A DNA stretch of 64,000 nucleotides from Ecdyonurus torrentis (GCA_949318235.1 OX439137.1:3564456-3628455); one strand, 5' to 3'. Shown: positions 1 to 11,794, counted from the stretch's first letter. Notes: generated from the letters alone by a model not told the origin. Made by a program: numbers and translations.

Positions 1-720
1 TTATAAAGACTTTCTTAGCTTGCGTCTACTCATTTAAATATATTTTTTCATGCCTTATGCAATGAAAATAGTAAATAAATAGATAAACAAACAAACAATA
101 TACGCAAGAATGCTAAATATGATTAAAATTCTATACGGTGTTAGCCCCTGTAAAGTAGGCTAATTTTCTGTCAGATATGCGCAACTGGTTGCCTATGTAC
201 GCAGGATACGTTTATATTTGACTGCCGTCATTTTTTTTTTATTCTTATTTTTATTTTACTTAAGTTCTTTGCTGGTTCTTTGTCTTTACATATTTATTAT
301 ATTTTTACTACAAACACATTTTTAACTATTAAATACCTGCTTAATTAGAAAAATAATGACTTAGCAGCTTTTATACGTAAATAATAATAACAATAACTAT
401 TATTATAATAAAACTATTGCACTGTACTGATTAATTGGTTTCTTATTTAATTACATTTAAATATACAGACTAATTTCTTGTACTTATTATTAAAGTTTTG
501 TATTTTATATAATAGGCCAAATAATAAAATATTTTGCTAAGTATCGTCTATCATTGAGGTTCGTTCTACTTTATTATTCATAATAAATTGATTATTTTAT
601 GTTATGTTTTAATAACTACAAAGTCAATTGAATAAATATGTTATTAACCAAAATGATAAAATGAGTTCATGGCTATTTATATGTTCATTTATATAAATAT
701 TATTATAAAATTGTTTGTAA

Positions 721-723
<3 letters not shown>

Positions 724-767
<44 letters not shown>
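724..767. repeat. Poly-T run, 44 bases
   Basis: Uninterrupted T homopolymer in the intron after cyc exon 10. On the minus strand it is an A run, so it could be a retroposon tail, but no element body was recognised. Confidence 0.9.
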
Positions 768-770
<3 letters not shown>

Positions 771-999
771 TGTTGAAAGTGTCTTGACTTTTGCATTGTG
801 CGAGATAATTAGCCTTGAAGGATACAGTATAATATAATATAGGTTAGGTGTGGCATTTTCACCTTTTTAGATTTTTTTTCCGTCTAGTTTATATTTTTAA
901 ATAAAAATGAATGAAAAGTTTATTTATTTAATATACAAGAATGAATGAAATATATGTTTTATGATTTTCTTATATTGTTACTTTTATTTCTTCATCTCT

Positions 1000-1134
1000 T
1001 CATTCATTCATTCATTCATTCATTCATTCATTCATTCATTCATTCATTCATTCATTCATTCATTCATTCATTCATTCATTCATTCATTCATTCATTCATT
1101 CATTCATTCATTCATTCATTCATTCATTCATTCA
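1000..1134. repeat. ATTC tetranucleotide microsatellite
   Basis: About 33 uninterrupted units, followed by a short CACT stretch. Reading it gives FIHS-type repeat peptides that are not genes. Confidence 0.95.
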
Positions 1135-1185
1135 TACATTCACTCACTCACTCACTTTCTCACTACTTGACGTTACTCTGCTCAC

Positions 1186-1324
1186 CTGCGTGGTAACTCT
1201 CTCCGACGACTGTAACGCTGCTTTGTGCGACTCTGCAAGGTGCGGGATATCTTCATGTTGGTAATACTCGTACATACTTGTACCCAGTAGTTCTTGTGGC
1301 AGGAAACCAAGGACCAGAGTAGCT
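1186..1324 (-). CDS. cyc: cyc (BMAL/Cycle) exon 10, start of PAS-B
   Basis: Encodes residues 461-506 of the proposed model. It begins ATLVLGFLPQELLG and contains YEYY and HLAESHKAALQ, matching the first half of the PAS-B domain of BMAL1/Cycle, a surface used to dimerise with CLOCK. A GTACAG acceptor precedes it. The first base completes the Arg codon left by the 4059-4311 exon (AG|A), and a GTGAG donor follows at 1185. The frame is open throughout. An ATTC microsatellite starts about 50 bases into the next intron. The remainder of PAS-B and the C-terminal region are not visible and should lie beyond the left edge. Confidence 0.93.
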
Positions 1325-1901
1325 CTGTACGATAAATATAAAAATTAGATATCTTTGCCATATATATCATAACTTTTTATTATTAAATGATAACGGGTGG
1401 AAAGTGTGAGAAAATGATCATTGATATAAATGTAGAACAAATACCATTAAAAAAATATTAAACAATTAATAAACAATTATTAACAAATTAGCCTTTTTTA
1501 TCACGCAAAGGGTTTTACGTGTTTATTATTATTATTGTTTTTTCTTTTTGAATTGAATATTTTTATCTTAAAAAAAATTCACGTCCTTTTGTTGCTATAC
1601 TGCACCCCCTAAATTCTTGATACCAGGAGCAAAGCTCTTATCCCCCTCCCACACATTATAAGCTTGCTATCACTTATATGCGATTTGAATATATGAAATA
1701 GGGACACATAAATAATTCACAATTTAAAAGAACTCTAAATAAACAAAAAGTATTTCAGGCCTAAGTTAAATTTTATTATAAGACATAATTAACAAAAAAT
1801 AAATAAATAAAAGTCAAAGTAAGATATGTAGCTCAATTGAATACTTAACAAAAATGTTAACATAATAATGTCATAATAATAACAACTGTTATAACTGATA
1901 A

Positions 1902-2203
1902 CTAACATGAAGATAGCTTCCAGCCTGCCTATATAGAGTTTCCATGGTTTCTTATATCTTATAACTAACATGAAGATAGCTTCCAGCCTGCCTATAGAGT
2001 TTCCATGGTTTCTCTAGGCTAATCATGGCCTACACTACACCAAACTACACTTTCTCCAAAGCTCCGCCAAGACACTATCCTATCAAAAGGTGCAATAGAA
2101 ACAGCACACACGGAGCTGACCACGGCCTAATTACACAGCCCGGCATTGGCCATGATTAGCCTAGAGAAACCATGGAAACTCTATAGGCAGGCTGGAAGCT
2201 ACA
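1902..2203. mobile_element. Palindromic element with SINE-related arms
   Basis: Arms near 1978-2030 and 2148-2203 are perfect or near-perfect inverted repeats (GCTTCCAGCCTGCCTATAG ... GGCCATGATTAGCCTAGAG). The left arm is additionally duplicated in tandem (1902-1955). The arm sequence CCTAGAGAAACC...GGCAGGCTGG also occurs in the bodies of the SINEs at 33446 and 35937, so the palindrome probably arose from two opposed SINE fragments. Confidence 0.6.
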
Positions 2204-2308
2204 ATCATGCAATCTTATAATCTTGTTAAATGTTACAATGGTAACTGTTATAATTATAATACTATAATGTTATGTTGTTATAATAAGGTTCAATATCGAT
2301 CATGTTGA

Positions 2309-2504
2309 GAAAAAAAGATCTATCTCGTATTTTGTTAGGGGAAGCAAAATACCTATCTCGTTTTTTGTCAGTGGAAGCAAGAGGTCTATCTCGAGCGCCA
2401 TCTAAATAACGTTCGGGAACGAGATAGGCCTTTTGCTTCCATTGTCAAAAAACGATATAAGCCTTTTGCTTCCACTGACAAAATACAAGATAGGCCTTTT
2501 TTTG
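2309..2504. repeat. Palindrome built from CTATCTCG/GGAAGCAAAAGGC units
   Basis: Two or three tandem 37-40 base units (CCTATCTCGTTTTTTGTCAG, then GGAAGCAA) face inverted copies across a small GC-rich centre (GAGCGCCATCTAAATAACG). It can fold into a long hairpin. Non-autonomous transposon or fold-back element; ends not defined. Confidence 0.55.
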
Positions 2505-3463
2505 AAACAGAAAATCGATATGTTTATTTCCATAAAGGAAAAATATTCACGTGACGTCATTTCCATCTTGTGAGTCTAAATACTATTTGGATCCCTCACT
2601 ACTGCAATACTCTCACACACCCATCTCATGAGGAAATATTATCTAATATTATGTAATAATAGCATACAATTATTTCAGGGATATTTTTAAACTTTTCTAA
2701 GTATTTATATAAGATTAAAGCTTATTATGTATATGCGTCACAAAAAAGTCGTAATATTGTATATGTAAATTTATAAATATAATAAAAATGAGGGGTTATC
2801 AAAAATAGATTTTACTTTATATATTTTTGTGACAATAATATAACTGAAGTATCATTTTAGTTGAAGTCTATAATAACATGTAAAAAGTTATTTTTATAAA
2901 TATATTTTTAGAAGATTTTATGATGAAAACATTTTTTTTCTGTTGAAATCAAACAAAATTTCCTATATAGAACTTATATTAGGAATATGTAAATGGAATT
3001 TTTTGTTTTGAATTTTTTTACCTTCCTCGTATGTGTTTGAGAAATGTGATCATATAATATCAGATTTTCAATAGGGGGAATAGTGAGAAAATAAACAAAT
3101 ATAGAGGCATGACAATACTGAAAAGAGTGCTGGCAGACGACTTCATGTTCCCGTCTCGATGTAATAATTTTTTTGAAGGGGACATGAAGGAATTATAAGT
3201 TTATAAATCATGTTAAAAATAATAATAATAAATAAGTAAATAAAACTTTAAAAAAATTAAATCCACATTTGTAATTCAAAATCATTTTGTTCATTTAAAC
3301 ATTTTTTAAAAATAAAATGAAATGAGACTTATTTTTTCATTTTCTGTCTTAATATGACTAAAAATTTTATATTATTTTTTTCCCCATATAGTCGTAATAC
3401 ACATTCAATGTATCAGCTGCCTTAGATTTAAACCTCAAATTTAGACAATTTAGAAATACTCAA

Positions 3464-4040
3464 CTATAGGATGTTTTCATTCATGTTTAAGTCAACGCTA
3501 TAAGTGAGCGCTAAATAACATGGGCCACACGGAAAACATAAATTTAACAAATTATTTAGATACATATCAATAACTCTTTAGTACTAAACAATAACTCTGT
3601 TGCAAAAAGTTTAAAGAGTAACTCGTTAGTACAAACGTAAATTCTTTAGCGGTAAATAGTTAACTCTTTAGATTCTAAAAAGTTTAGTATGTATCTAAAG
3701 AATTTATTATGAAAAAAGTCTAAATACTAACTCTTTAGATATTTTTTTACGTGCAGTATAGAAAAATGATTCATTTTGCCATTTTAAAAATACTTCGCAA
3801 TATTTTTGAGAGCATTGATTTTGTTAACAAGTTGAATTAGTTTTTCAAGTATCCAGGAAAAATAATAGTAACCAAAAATAGCCAAAAACTATTTTGAGCA
3901 ATATTATGCATTGCTCAAAAAGAGCATCAAAAAGCATTCAGAATGACGTCATGCGCACACACTGGTATTTATGTTATTCACTGCTTAAAAAGTGCATCAA
4001 AAAGCATTCAAAATGACGTCATGCGTACACACTGATATTT
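3464..4040 (+). mobile_element. TA-flanked ~300-bp MITE (family A), interrupted by another MITE
   Basis: Copy of the commonest family here: TATAGGRTG ends, internal TTAAAGTCGACGCCAT and GCATCAAAAAGCATTC, and TGACGTCATGCG just before the right end. It is split by a CACGG-ended MITE at 3528-3753. The right end is followed by a second, tandem partial copy (3972-4040). Confidence 0.75.
3528..3753 (+). mobile_element. CACGG-ended MITE (family B), copy 1
   Basis: A 226-base element starting CACGGAAAACATAAATT and ending TTTTTTACGTG, with repeated AACTCTTTAG motifs on both strands. It is flanked by CA/CA; intact relatives of the surrounding family-A element show a single uninterrupted sequence here, so the 2-bp duplication is directly visible. 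Termini and duplication size suggest the CACTA/EnSpm group. Confidence 0.75.
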
Positions 4041-4058
4041 AATTTAATGAGTACTCAC

Positions 4059-4311
4059 CTCTGATCGACAAAAAGGAACTTTCCATCTAACGCATGCCTG
4101 GATACAAACTCTATGGTCCTGAGATTTGGAGGTGCTTGAGGAGGTAACGGTTGATTACTAGTGGGTGGAGCTTGAACACGACCTACAGCTACCAGGCATG
4201 ACAAGTGACTGGCAGAGTCACCATCTTCACCATCTGGTTCTTCTAAGCCCATCTTTGCTGGGGCCCAAGATTTTAGATAACCAGTGCATTGGATTACACT
4301 GTATCTACGAT
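4059..4311 (-). CDS. cyc: cyc (BMAL/Cycle) exon 9, PAS-A/PAS-B linker
   Basis: Encodes residues 377-459. It includes CTGYLKSW, PAKMGLEE, LSCLVAVGR and, at the end, the PAS-B entry strand SRHALDGKFLFVDQR. These blocks are diagnostic of BMAL1/Cycle. The middle is a Pro-rich, variable loop of about 25 residues. The acceptor is CTTGTACAG and the donor GTGAGTAC. The exon enters in phase 1 (G|AT, Asp) and leaves in phase 2 (AG|A, Arg), matching both neighbours. A palindromic repeat (4353-4689) lies only about 40 bases upstream of the acceptor. Confidence 0.96.
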
Positions 4312-4352
4312 CTGTACAAGAAGAAAAAAATATAAATAAAATATTTAACTGC

Positions 4353-4689
4353 ACACTCTAAAAACTGGTGCATTACTTTAGTTACAAATCCTAACTTATT
4401 TAAGATAATCACTTTTAAGTTATTTACGAGTAGCTAAAATAATGCATTTTATCAAGTTATTAAAAACACTTAATTTAAGTTGTTTTAAGTTGTATTTAGT
4501 TTTATCAAGCTATTTTAAGTTAAAATAACTTAAAATAATTAAATTATTAATTTATAATTAATAAATTAATTATAATTATAGTTAATTAATTTGCTAAGAT
4601 ACATTATTTTAGCTACTCATAATAACTTAAAAGTATCGTAAATAATTTAAAATTCGTAACTAAAGTAATGCACCAATTTTTAGAGTGCA
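4353..4689. mobile_element. Palindromic MITE with CACTCTAAAAA ends (family I), copy 1
   Basis: Inverted ends CACTCTAAAAACTGGTGCAT and its complement; the interior is a mirror of TTTTAGCTACTC and AACTTAAAA motifs. The long arms fold over most of the element. Confidence 0.7.
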
Positions 4690-5369
4690 TACGTCAATTT
4701 GCGTCAAGGAGGAAGACTAAAAAATATATTAGGAAGTAATTTTATTGCAGTTGGAACTGGCTAACAAAAATGTAAGATGAAAGAGAATTTTAATGATATT
4801 ATAGTAATTTTGAGTACTTTATTTATTTATTTATTTCTATTATAAATATAAACGGATTGAAAAATACATGTTTTCAAAATTAATTTAAAAATAGTATCTC
4901 TATGTTTAAGCAAATCCAAGAATAAAAAACAAATCTATAAAAGACAATATAAAATGAAATTTACATAATTTACGTTTGAAAATGTAAATTATTGTTTTAT
5001 AAACAAGCAAAGAAAGATAACATTTTACAATGAGAGATACACAAAAATAATGATATATTAGTGGTGATTCTATTACATTATACTGAATGAGTGAATCGAT
5101 TTTCATATGCAATTTTCTTATTCTTTAGTTCATTAAGTATCTTTAATTAAATATAATAAAATAACCCTATGACGTCATGGTTGGCGAATGCATGCTCATA
5201 CAAAATTTACCAACCGTGACGTAATATCATTTTCATAAATTTATAAAACTAAAAATTTACAAAATCACACATTCAGTATGAACTTCTCTCTCAGAATATG
5301 CAATTTAAAAAATCTCGGTCATAATCATTTTGACAGTACGTTAGATAAGAACATTTAAAATATAATTAC

Positions 5370-5546
5370 CCGATGTTTGTGATTTTTTACGACGATGGCA
5401 AGATGACCCTGAGTTACTGGTGGTGTCTGCTTCTTCCTTGACCTGAGGTGATACTTTACATTTCATACGGCAGAAGAACGAACGTCGGGCACCAGGACAT
5501 AGGCGGGACACTCCTTGCGGCATGTCCGTTTTAACAGGTAACATGG
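5370..5546 (-). CDS. cyc: cyc (BMAL/Cycle) exon 8, end of PAS-A
   Basis: Encodes residues 318-375. It opens [11 protein letters not shown] and continues [18 protein letters not shown], the conserved C-terminal strands of PAS-A in BMAL/Cycle proteins. It then runs into a Ser/Lys-rich loop (HRRKKSQTS) that varies among homologs. The acceptor is TTTTACAG. The donor GTAATTAT is weaker than the others but is fixed by phase: one G is left to form Asp with the next exon. The Met at its start is internal, not an initiation codon, because the upstream exon splices in with one base to form Thr. Confidence 0.95.
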
Positions 5547-6189
5547 CTGTAAAACATGTTAAGACATGGTTAGAGATTTTTGTTCTTATAAATTTGGAAA
5601 TTTGTATTGTTGTTAACTTGAAGATCAAACTTATTTTTCCATAATAAAAATATTGCGTAAACAAAAATACAAACTTAATGCCAGCCAATCATGAGTTTCT
5701 GCTTCTTATTAATAATTTAAACATAATTGAACATAAATCTGTAGCTGCATTTCTAATTTACAATACCAAAAATTGTGTTGTTAATACGCATGAAATAAAA
5801 ACACATAATAATTATGCTGATACATGAGATACATCTCGGTTAATAGCAAAATTTATTCAAACATTTTATATTTATGCTATATTGAACAGATAGATTCTAA
5901 GGCATACAAATACGTAGTTTCGCGATGAATGATTTTACCAATCCAAAATATTAATACATTTTTGTGTGATTAGAATAGGAACGCTTAATAAATTTATAAC
6001 CGTTGATTTGAGAATAATTAAAACATCACAAAACTGTGAATATGCAGGAATTTTCATCAATCCTTTCCTTTATTTTTCCATTGATTCATGTAATATTTTG
6101 CAGTAACTCACAAAGCTTTTTTTTTTTTTTTTTTTTTTTTTTTAGTAGTTTCATGAGAAATTTGAGTGTTTAAAAATCAATGGACTTAC

Positions 6190-6307
6190 TTTTAGCATCA
6201 ATTAGTCTTTCTCTAGGACTTAGATCTGAAGATGAAAGTTGTTCTTTGACCTTGGCAACGTCCTTGGGATGTAAAATATCAAACCAGCTTTGACCTAAAA
6301 GGTCACC
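6190..6307 (-). CDS. cyc: cyc (BMAL/Cycle) exon 7, PAS-A core
   Basis: Encodes residues 278-316: [16 protein letters not shown] followed by [12 protein letters not shown] and PRERLIDAK. This is the most conserved part of PAS-A in BMAL1/Cycle. The acceptor TTTTTAG is in phase 0 after the Gln that ends the preceding exon, and the GTAAGTCC donor leaves one base. It was missed as a long open frame because it is only 118 bases long and has no usable Met. A 27-base poly-T run lies about 50 bases downstream of the donor. Confidence 0.96.
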
Positions 6308-7086
6308 CTAAAAATATAAAATAAACAATGTGTCAAATTTATAGTCACAATTAAATATCTTTAAAATATTATTAATTTGGGTAAAAATTAGTCTAAATAA
6401 GTTCTAAAACTAAGTACTGCCTTTGATTGATATGAAATAAATTTGGTTTGCACTAAAGTGTTGCTAAACAAACATGCAGTTTTAAAGACGACTTTAATTT
6501 TAGGTGGTTTTGATTTGATATTAAATTTGAAAAGAGCGTAAAATATTGAGCCAGTACAATAATTTTTTAGAACTTTCTTAACTCTCGATTTAATTTTAAT
6601 TCATTTTTGAAAAGCTTAAAAAGACATAAGGTATCTAAATAAAACTTAATTTCGTCGTCGTCGTCGTCATTTTTTTTTTTTTTTTTTACACTGGTCCGAT
6701 TTAAGGACAAGTATTGACTTATAAACTTATAATTTTATTTCGTTGTTATGATAGCCATTTAATTAAAAAGTCGTTAAAATTAATTAAAAACATTTCTACA
6801 GTGACCGGAGAAAGCTAAAAATTGCTGTAACTGCATTAGACTAAAAAAAATTAATGCGTAATAATTATTCTTGCTCAATTTCAGGAGCATAATCATTCAT
6901 AACATATTTTTTAGCCGTGTATGATTCAAAATTTGACGCTCTTTTCAAATATGCCATGTGAATTATTATCATGCTTTTCCCTTATTAAAAAATGAATACT
7001 GAAATGTAATTATACGTATTTAATTAACATTTATTTTTTAGTATCATGTTCATGTACGTATACTGTACTGCAGGTTACGTACATAC

Positions 7087-7329
7087 TAGTGCTGTCGAAA
7101 AAAATCCGGATACTGAAATCCGGATAAAAAATTATCCGTTATCCGAATTTCTATCCGGATCACGATCCGGATACACGGATTCGGATAATTTGATCCGGAT
7201 CGTGATCTGGATTTATAACGAATCAGTGAATACGGATAATTTTTTGTCCGCTAAATCCGGATCCATCGATCCGGATAACTTTCTATCCGAAATCCGGATT
7301 TTAAATTTATCCGGATTTCGACAGCACTA
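7087..7329. mobile_element. hAT-type palindromic MITE full of TCCGGAT
   Basis: A 243-base element with perfect inverted ends TAGTGCTGTCGAAA and an interior made of ATCCGGAT motifs. Flanks GTACATAC (7079-7086) and GTACATAT (7330-7337) form an 8-bp target duplication with one mismatch, the hAT signature. Confidence 0.8.
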
Positions 7330-7778
7330 GTACATATATACTGACTGTCAAACGATTGTGTATCTAAGCACTAATGCAAGTTGATGCATAATCAAGAAGA
7401 GAGGTTTTCACTGCTGCACTTATCCTTCTGTTACTTCAACTGTATCAAGTTGTGATGGGCAACTATAGGTGATTAAGACAAGTAGTTTAAAAATGAGGTG
7501 TGGTAAGTAACATGCAAATCAGAGAGAAAGAGAGAGAAGTGGGTAGGTGGGTGAGGAAGCTTGATTTCTGTTTTGATGTAAGTGGAGTAAAAGATGGATA
7601 ATTAAATACAGCATTGCACCTATCTTATTAACTCATCAATTCGTATTAGTGCGGTAAAAAAAATAATAAAAAAAAATGTTTAACTGGACAATTTATATGT
7701 AACCCACAGAGTATACACAGAACTGTGATAATATATTTTACCATTCAAAAACTCACGCTAAATTTGCAATGTATGCAT

Positions 7779-8062
7779 TCATGTTAAAGTCGACGCAATA
7801 TTGGATAACTCAATAACATGGGCCGCATAGGAAAATAACTCATTTTGACTGTTTAAAAACACTTAACAATATTTTTGATAGAATTGATGCTGTAAATAGG
7901 TTGTATTATATAGTATCACAAGTATGTGAGAAAAATAAGATTAACACAAAATTAAGTGATTTTCCAAAGAAAATAGCCAAAAACGAAGTTTGTCCTATGC
8001 TCAGCAATGCTATTCACTACTCCAGTATGGCCTCCAAACACATTAAATATGATGTCCTGTGA
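7779..8062 (+). mobile_element. MITE family A copy
   Basis: GCATTCATGTTAAAGTCGAC at one end and CTCCAGTATGGCCTCCAA with a mutated TGACGTCA at the other. This is the ATTGGATAACTCAATAACATG subtype. Confidence 0.7.
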
Positions 8063-8358
8063 ATACACCCAATTCTTATGAAAAAAAAAAAAAAAAAAAA
8101 AAAAAACATGCGCTGGATTTAAATGGTAAAATGTATTATCGCGGTCCTGTGTACACATTATTTTATTGTTTAATCTAGCGCATGTTCTTCTCATAAAAAA
8201 ATGACATTAAAAATTAAGCGCCAGATTTTGAAAATAGTAAAACATATGACAATCGTGTGTACAGTACATTAGAAACGTTGAGTTTGACTGATACATCAAG
8301 AAAAACATGCAGTTAGCCAAGATGCATACATATACATCTTGCAGTTAGCCTATTTTAC

Positions 8359-8451
8359 CTGAGAATAGTTGAGAACTTGTGAAACAGATTCTGAGACGTA
8401 TAAAATCCTCCCTCTGTCACAGCCAACCACGAATAAAAAACCCTCAGCTGC
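8359..8451 (-). CDS. cyc: cyc (BMAL/Cycle) exon 6, start of PAS-A
   Basis: Encodes residues 247-277: [20 protein letters not shown] followed by [11 protein letters not shown]. This is the first strands of PAS-A, nearly invariant among BMAL/Cycle proteins. Acceptor ATTTTCAG and donor GTAAAATAG flank an exact 31-codon, phase-0 exon. A complete TTAA-flanked palindromic transposon (8629-8940) is inserted about 180 bases upstream in the neighbouring intron. Confidence 0.96.
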
Positions 8452-8628
8452 CTGAAAATTATTAATTAATATTTATTGAGCTATTATATGTTACAATCTT
8501 TCTATAACTGTACCCAATATTACTTGTAATAGTTCAGTTTCTATTGATTACTATCTGTGAATTTTAATATAATGGAAACTAATTATACTATATGTATACA
8601 TTTCTGGAAAATCATATTGTAATATTAA

Positions 8629-8940
8629 AGGCGTAGAACACCTTGAACGAAAAACTTGCCTAATATCCTAATATACTTAAATATCAACGTTAATTTGGCT
8701 GGAGTCATTGATTTCTAATTTATTTTACATTTACTAAATGGCAGATGCGGGTTTATGACGTCACAGCTCGCCTGGTCCACGCGCACGGAAGCAAGCGAGC
8801 TGTGACGTTATTAAACCCGCATACTGCCATTTAGTGAATGTAAAATAAATTAGAAATCAATGACTCCGGCCAAAATAACGTTGATAATTAGGTATATTAG
8901 GATATTATAGGCAAGTTTTTGTTCAAGGTGTTCTACGCCT
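8629..8940. mobile_element. TTAA-flanked palindromic MITE (family F), copy 1
   Basis: 312 bases flanked by TTAA (8625-8628, 8941-8944). Arms start AGGCGTAGAACACCTTGAAC and pair over about 130 bases; a GC-rich centre carries TGACGTCACAGCTCGC. Located between cyc exons 5 and 6. Confidence 0.88.
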
Positions 8941-9351
8941 TTAAAGTACTACGCTAGTGGGTATCAAAATGTTACCCTAAACTTTCATGACAATATGTAC
9001 TGTAGAATGAAATACAACACACTATACCACCTTTCATCTCTTTTATTATTTGAGCATTAAAGCAAACTGTAAAGTAGGCAACTTTATAGGAATACACGAA
9101 TTCATGAATTCTGGTTCTACAATAGAAATTATAGAACCGGATTGCCTAAATTTTCTTCCCAGTTTGTGAGAATACTGAGGTGTTAAGTGACATAATGTAC
9201 TGTACGCGTATAATACACCCATTTCGATTATTATTATTTGTTTATCGGCCAGTATTTCTTTAATGTTACCAGATCAACAAAAACTTTCACGTATTTCTCA
9301 TTTTTCTAAAATCTATATACTGCCGTGGTGTATTTTTTTTTTAAATGTTAC

Positions 9352-9589
9352 CTGCAAGATGAGATGCTTAAGTTCTTCGTCTGATAAAAACGCAGGTTTA
9401 TAATGGCCCTCAGTGTACGAATGAACAGCCCCTCTGATAGTTTTGAGATGTTGTACAGCCATCCTTAGCACGGTTAGTTTATCCAGCTTGCGTGACATTG
9501 CATGACACATTGGTACCATGGCTGACAGTTCGGTGATGTAAGTGTTCATTTTGTCACGACGTCGTTTCTCTATCTCGCTGTGATTTTGT
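9352..9589 (-). CDS. cyc: cyc (BMAL/Cycle) exon 5, bHLH DNA-binding domain
   Basis: Encodes residues 168-246 of the model. The basic region [13 protein letters not shown] carries the His170, Glu174 and Arg178 triad that reads CACGTG E-boxes in class-B bHLH proteins. Helix-loop-helix follows ([13 protein letters not shown], then [20 protein letters not shown]). The conserved run into PAS-A ([17 protein letters not shown]) ends the exon. CLOCK:BMAL heterodimers use this domain to activate per/tim-type clock genes in the nucleus. The acceptor is TTTCAG, entering in phase 2 so that AA|A forms Lys167; the donor is GTAACATT in phase 0. The inserted Met at 9549 is internal. Confidence 0.97.
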
Positions 9590-9697
9590 CTGAAACATTC
9601 AAAATTAAATTGAGTTCTTTCACAACATTATTTATTTATTATAATAAATTTATTTATTGTTATTTATATTATTTAATTATTTTTTGCAATGAGTGCT

Positions 9698-10064
9698 TAC
9701 GTAAAACTAAAAAAACGGAAACGGAAGTGCCAGAAAAGATAACCATGTGATGTTAAAAGTGGGAGCTGGTTCAGGCCTAGCTTGCTGCTGGTGCCAATAA
9801 GTAAAGCAAACTATATTAACGGTCGTAAGCAAGATCGACCCATGAGAAAAAATCTTAGCAACGGATCAACAACGAAAAGGTTTCTAGGAAACTTTATCCA
9901 TAACAACACATGTAATTTTGAGGTTTTTTATAACAATGGAAAAAAATCGTCGATCTTGCTTGTAGGAGAAGCCGTAAATATAGTATGCTTTAGTGCCAAG
10001 TTTTCTCCCACTTTTACTGTCACGTGATTACAGTTTCCAGCACTTCCTGTTCCGTTTTTTTAAA
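9698..10064. mobile_element. Palindromic E-box MITE (family E), diverged copy with filler
   Basis: Arms ACGGAAACGGAAGTGCCAG and its partner near 10025-10064, with GTCACGTGATT (E-box 10021-10026) in the right arm; the left arm has CATGTG instead. The centre holds a second palindrome (GCAAGATCGAC ... GTCGATCTTGC). Confidence 0.65.
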
Positions 10065-10345
10065 TGTTTACATAAGCTTGTTCTGTAAAGTAAAGTTAAT
10101 ATCAACAACAGTGATTGGCTGACCAACAAAATACGACACTTTCATTGGTTGATCTTGTTTTTTGAGCTAACAAAATTGACAAAAATTGAGTCACATGAAG
10201 AGCATGGAACTTTTTTGTGTGGAGTTTCTTTCATTCTTATCAAGTTCAAAGTTCTAAACGAAGAAATAACAATGATCGACCATATGTTATAAACGTAGTA
10301 AATAGGTAACGAAGTCATAATCAGCTGTTATAACAAAGGAACATA
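10065..10345 (+). repeat. Dispersed repeat family L, copy 1
   Basis: Shares AAGCTTGTTCTGTAAAGTAA, CAGTGATTGGCTGACCAAC and TTCTAAACGAAGAAATAACA with copies at 56998-57300 and 60548-61095. It contains several CCAAT-type motifs. Abuts a family-E palindrome. Confidence 0.65.
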
Positions 10346-10554
10346 TCGACACAAAAGTTGCGCCGGAAGTCTGACTTTGCAGAACGAGCTATATTAAATT
10401 TTTAATATTGGGCCACGTTAAGAAAAAGTTAAGAATTATTAAAAAATAAGATGACGCTTTGTTATTGACAAAACAACACCATTTCAATGCTTCCGCGTCA
10501 AAATAGACTATCTGCACTTTCCACCAGCGCGGCGAGTGGAGCATCTGCACTTTC

Positions 10555-10690
10555 CACCGTTCGTTCAAGTTGAAATTTGTGCAGTTGAAATAAACTCTTT
10601 TTATGTGAAAATCTAAGAGAAATGATGTTTCCCCTATGCTGGACAATGCATTAGGCACCACAAACATGGCAACAAAGCGGATGTGAAATA
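10555..10690 (+). repeat. Partial repeat family K
   Basis: Right half only: CCTATGCTGGACAATGCATT and CACCACAAACATGGC, shared with 45375-45675, 55244-55500 and 62935-63218. Confidence 0.6.
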
Positions 10691-11479
10691 CATTGTATTA
10701 CAATTATACTAAAGTATATTAAAAACTAAACTACACAAATTTAGAAACATCTTATCGTAAAATCTTTGCAGAAACTATAAAAATGAGATAATTTATTAAA
10801 AAAAAAATCATTAAAAATATTTAAAACGCAGTATTTATTATTTATAAAAAAATTAGGTTTAATATGTTTTATCCTTATATAACTACGCACTATTGTCAAA
10901 GATGAATTATATTATTTCTACTTTATATTTATATAGTAAAAGAATTGAAGCCATAACTGCCAGTAACAAAATATATAGAGCATATTTGTGAATTGAATTA
11001 TACGCACTTGCCGGTTTTTACCACTCGCAGTAAAAATAATATAATGTTATTTTCTTTAGGGAAATAATATGTAGTACAATGATATGTCTTAAAATTTGAA
11101 TATTCAAATTAATATATAAATATGCTAAGTTATTATGAGAAAATCTAAATTAAAAAAATCGACTGCACTATACATCACACTCATATGAAAAAGCAAAAAT
11201 AAAATTAAAATTGTTCTTGCACTTTTCAGACTTAGGGTATAAGTAACGACCTAACGTTATTACTTTTTGGTAGCAGTAACGGTAACGAGTAACGGTAACG
11301 TGGATTAAAAGACACATATTTATGGAGATAAATTTAGAATTCCTACATTAACATAATGTTGCATTAAAATGCTTAAATCGCTAATAGTTAAAAATAGCAA
11401 TCAATGTCATTATAATCTTGTTTTTTTAATTAAGTCTGAATAAAAGACTAAATAATTATCTAAATATGCGTATACTGAG

Positions 11480-11760
11480 TTTGTAAAAAGAAATTTTGAT
11501 TATATCATAGCATGTAAGTAAAGTTGTTTATCTTAATTATAAGAGAATAAGTAAATAAGAAATATATTAATATGCTCTTTATCATGTATGATTACTATAG
11601 TTAAATAATAATATATATGTTTGTGTATTTTATGTTTTATTGTAAAAATTAAATACTCTGACGATAATATCTCAATATGTTAAGAATAAGTCAGAGGACC
11701 ATGTAAGTGGGTGTGTACCCTTTTTGGCCTCGCAATAAAAACCATTTATTATTATTATTA
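11480..11760 (+). mobile_element. LINE-like 3' end with ATT tail, copy 1
   Basis: Non-coding sequence ending GTACCCTTTTTGGCCTCGCA, AATAAAAACCATTT and an ATT repeat, the layout of non-LTR retrotransposon 3' ends. Shared with 58920-59450. No coding part found. Confidence 0.5.
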
Positions 11761-11794
11761 ATGGTAACGTGTTACTTTTGCAAGTAAATTTAAA

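Larger units (their letters stand above)
1..1185 (-). other. cyc intron after exon 10 (continues beyond window)
   Basis: AT-rich intron. Apart from the poly-T run and the ATTC microsatellite I see no exon; the next PAS-B exon was looked for on the minus strand and not found. Confidence 0.7.
1325..4058 (-). other. cyc intron 9
   Basis: Holds the two palindromes (1902-2203, 2309-2504), a single arm of family M (3075-3165) and the nested A/B MITEs. Nothing recognised in 1325-1900 and 2510-3070. Confidence 0.75.
6308..8358 (-). other. cyc intron 6
   Basis: Contains the hAT MITE (7087-7329), a family-A copy (7779-8062) and a roughly 100-base small repeat pair (8107-8265) related to sequence around 57700-58080. 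Nothing else recognised. Confidence 0.7.

Noticed and set aside
945..1196. Open frames encoding FIHS repeats
   Set aside because: Translation of the ATTC microsatellite; lacks any stop by composition.
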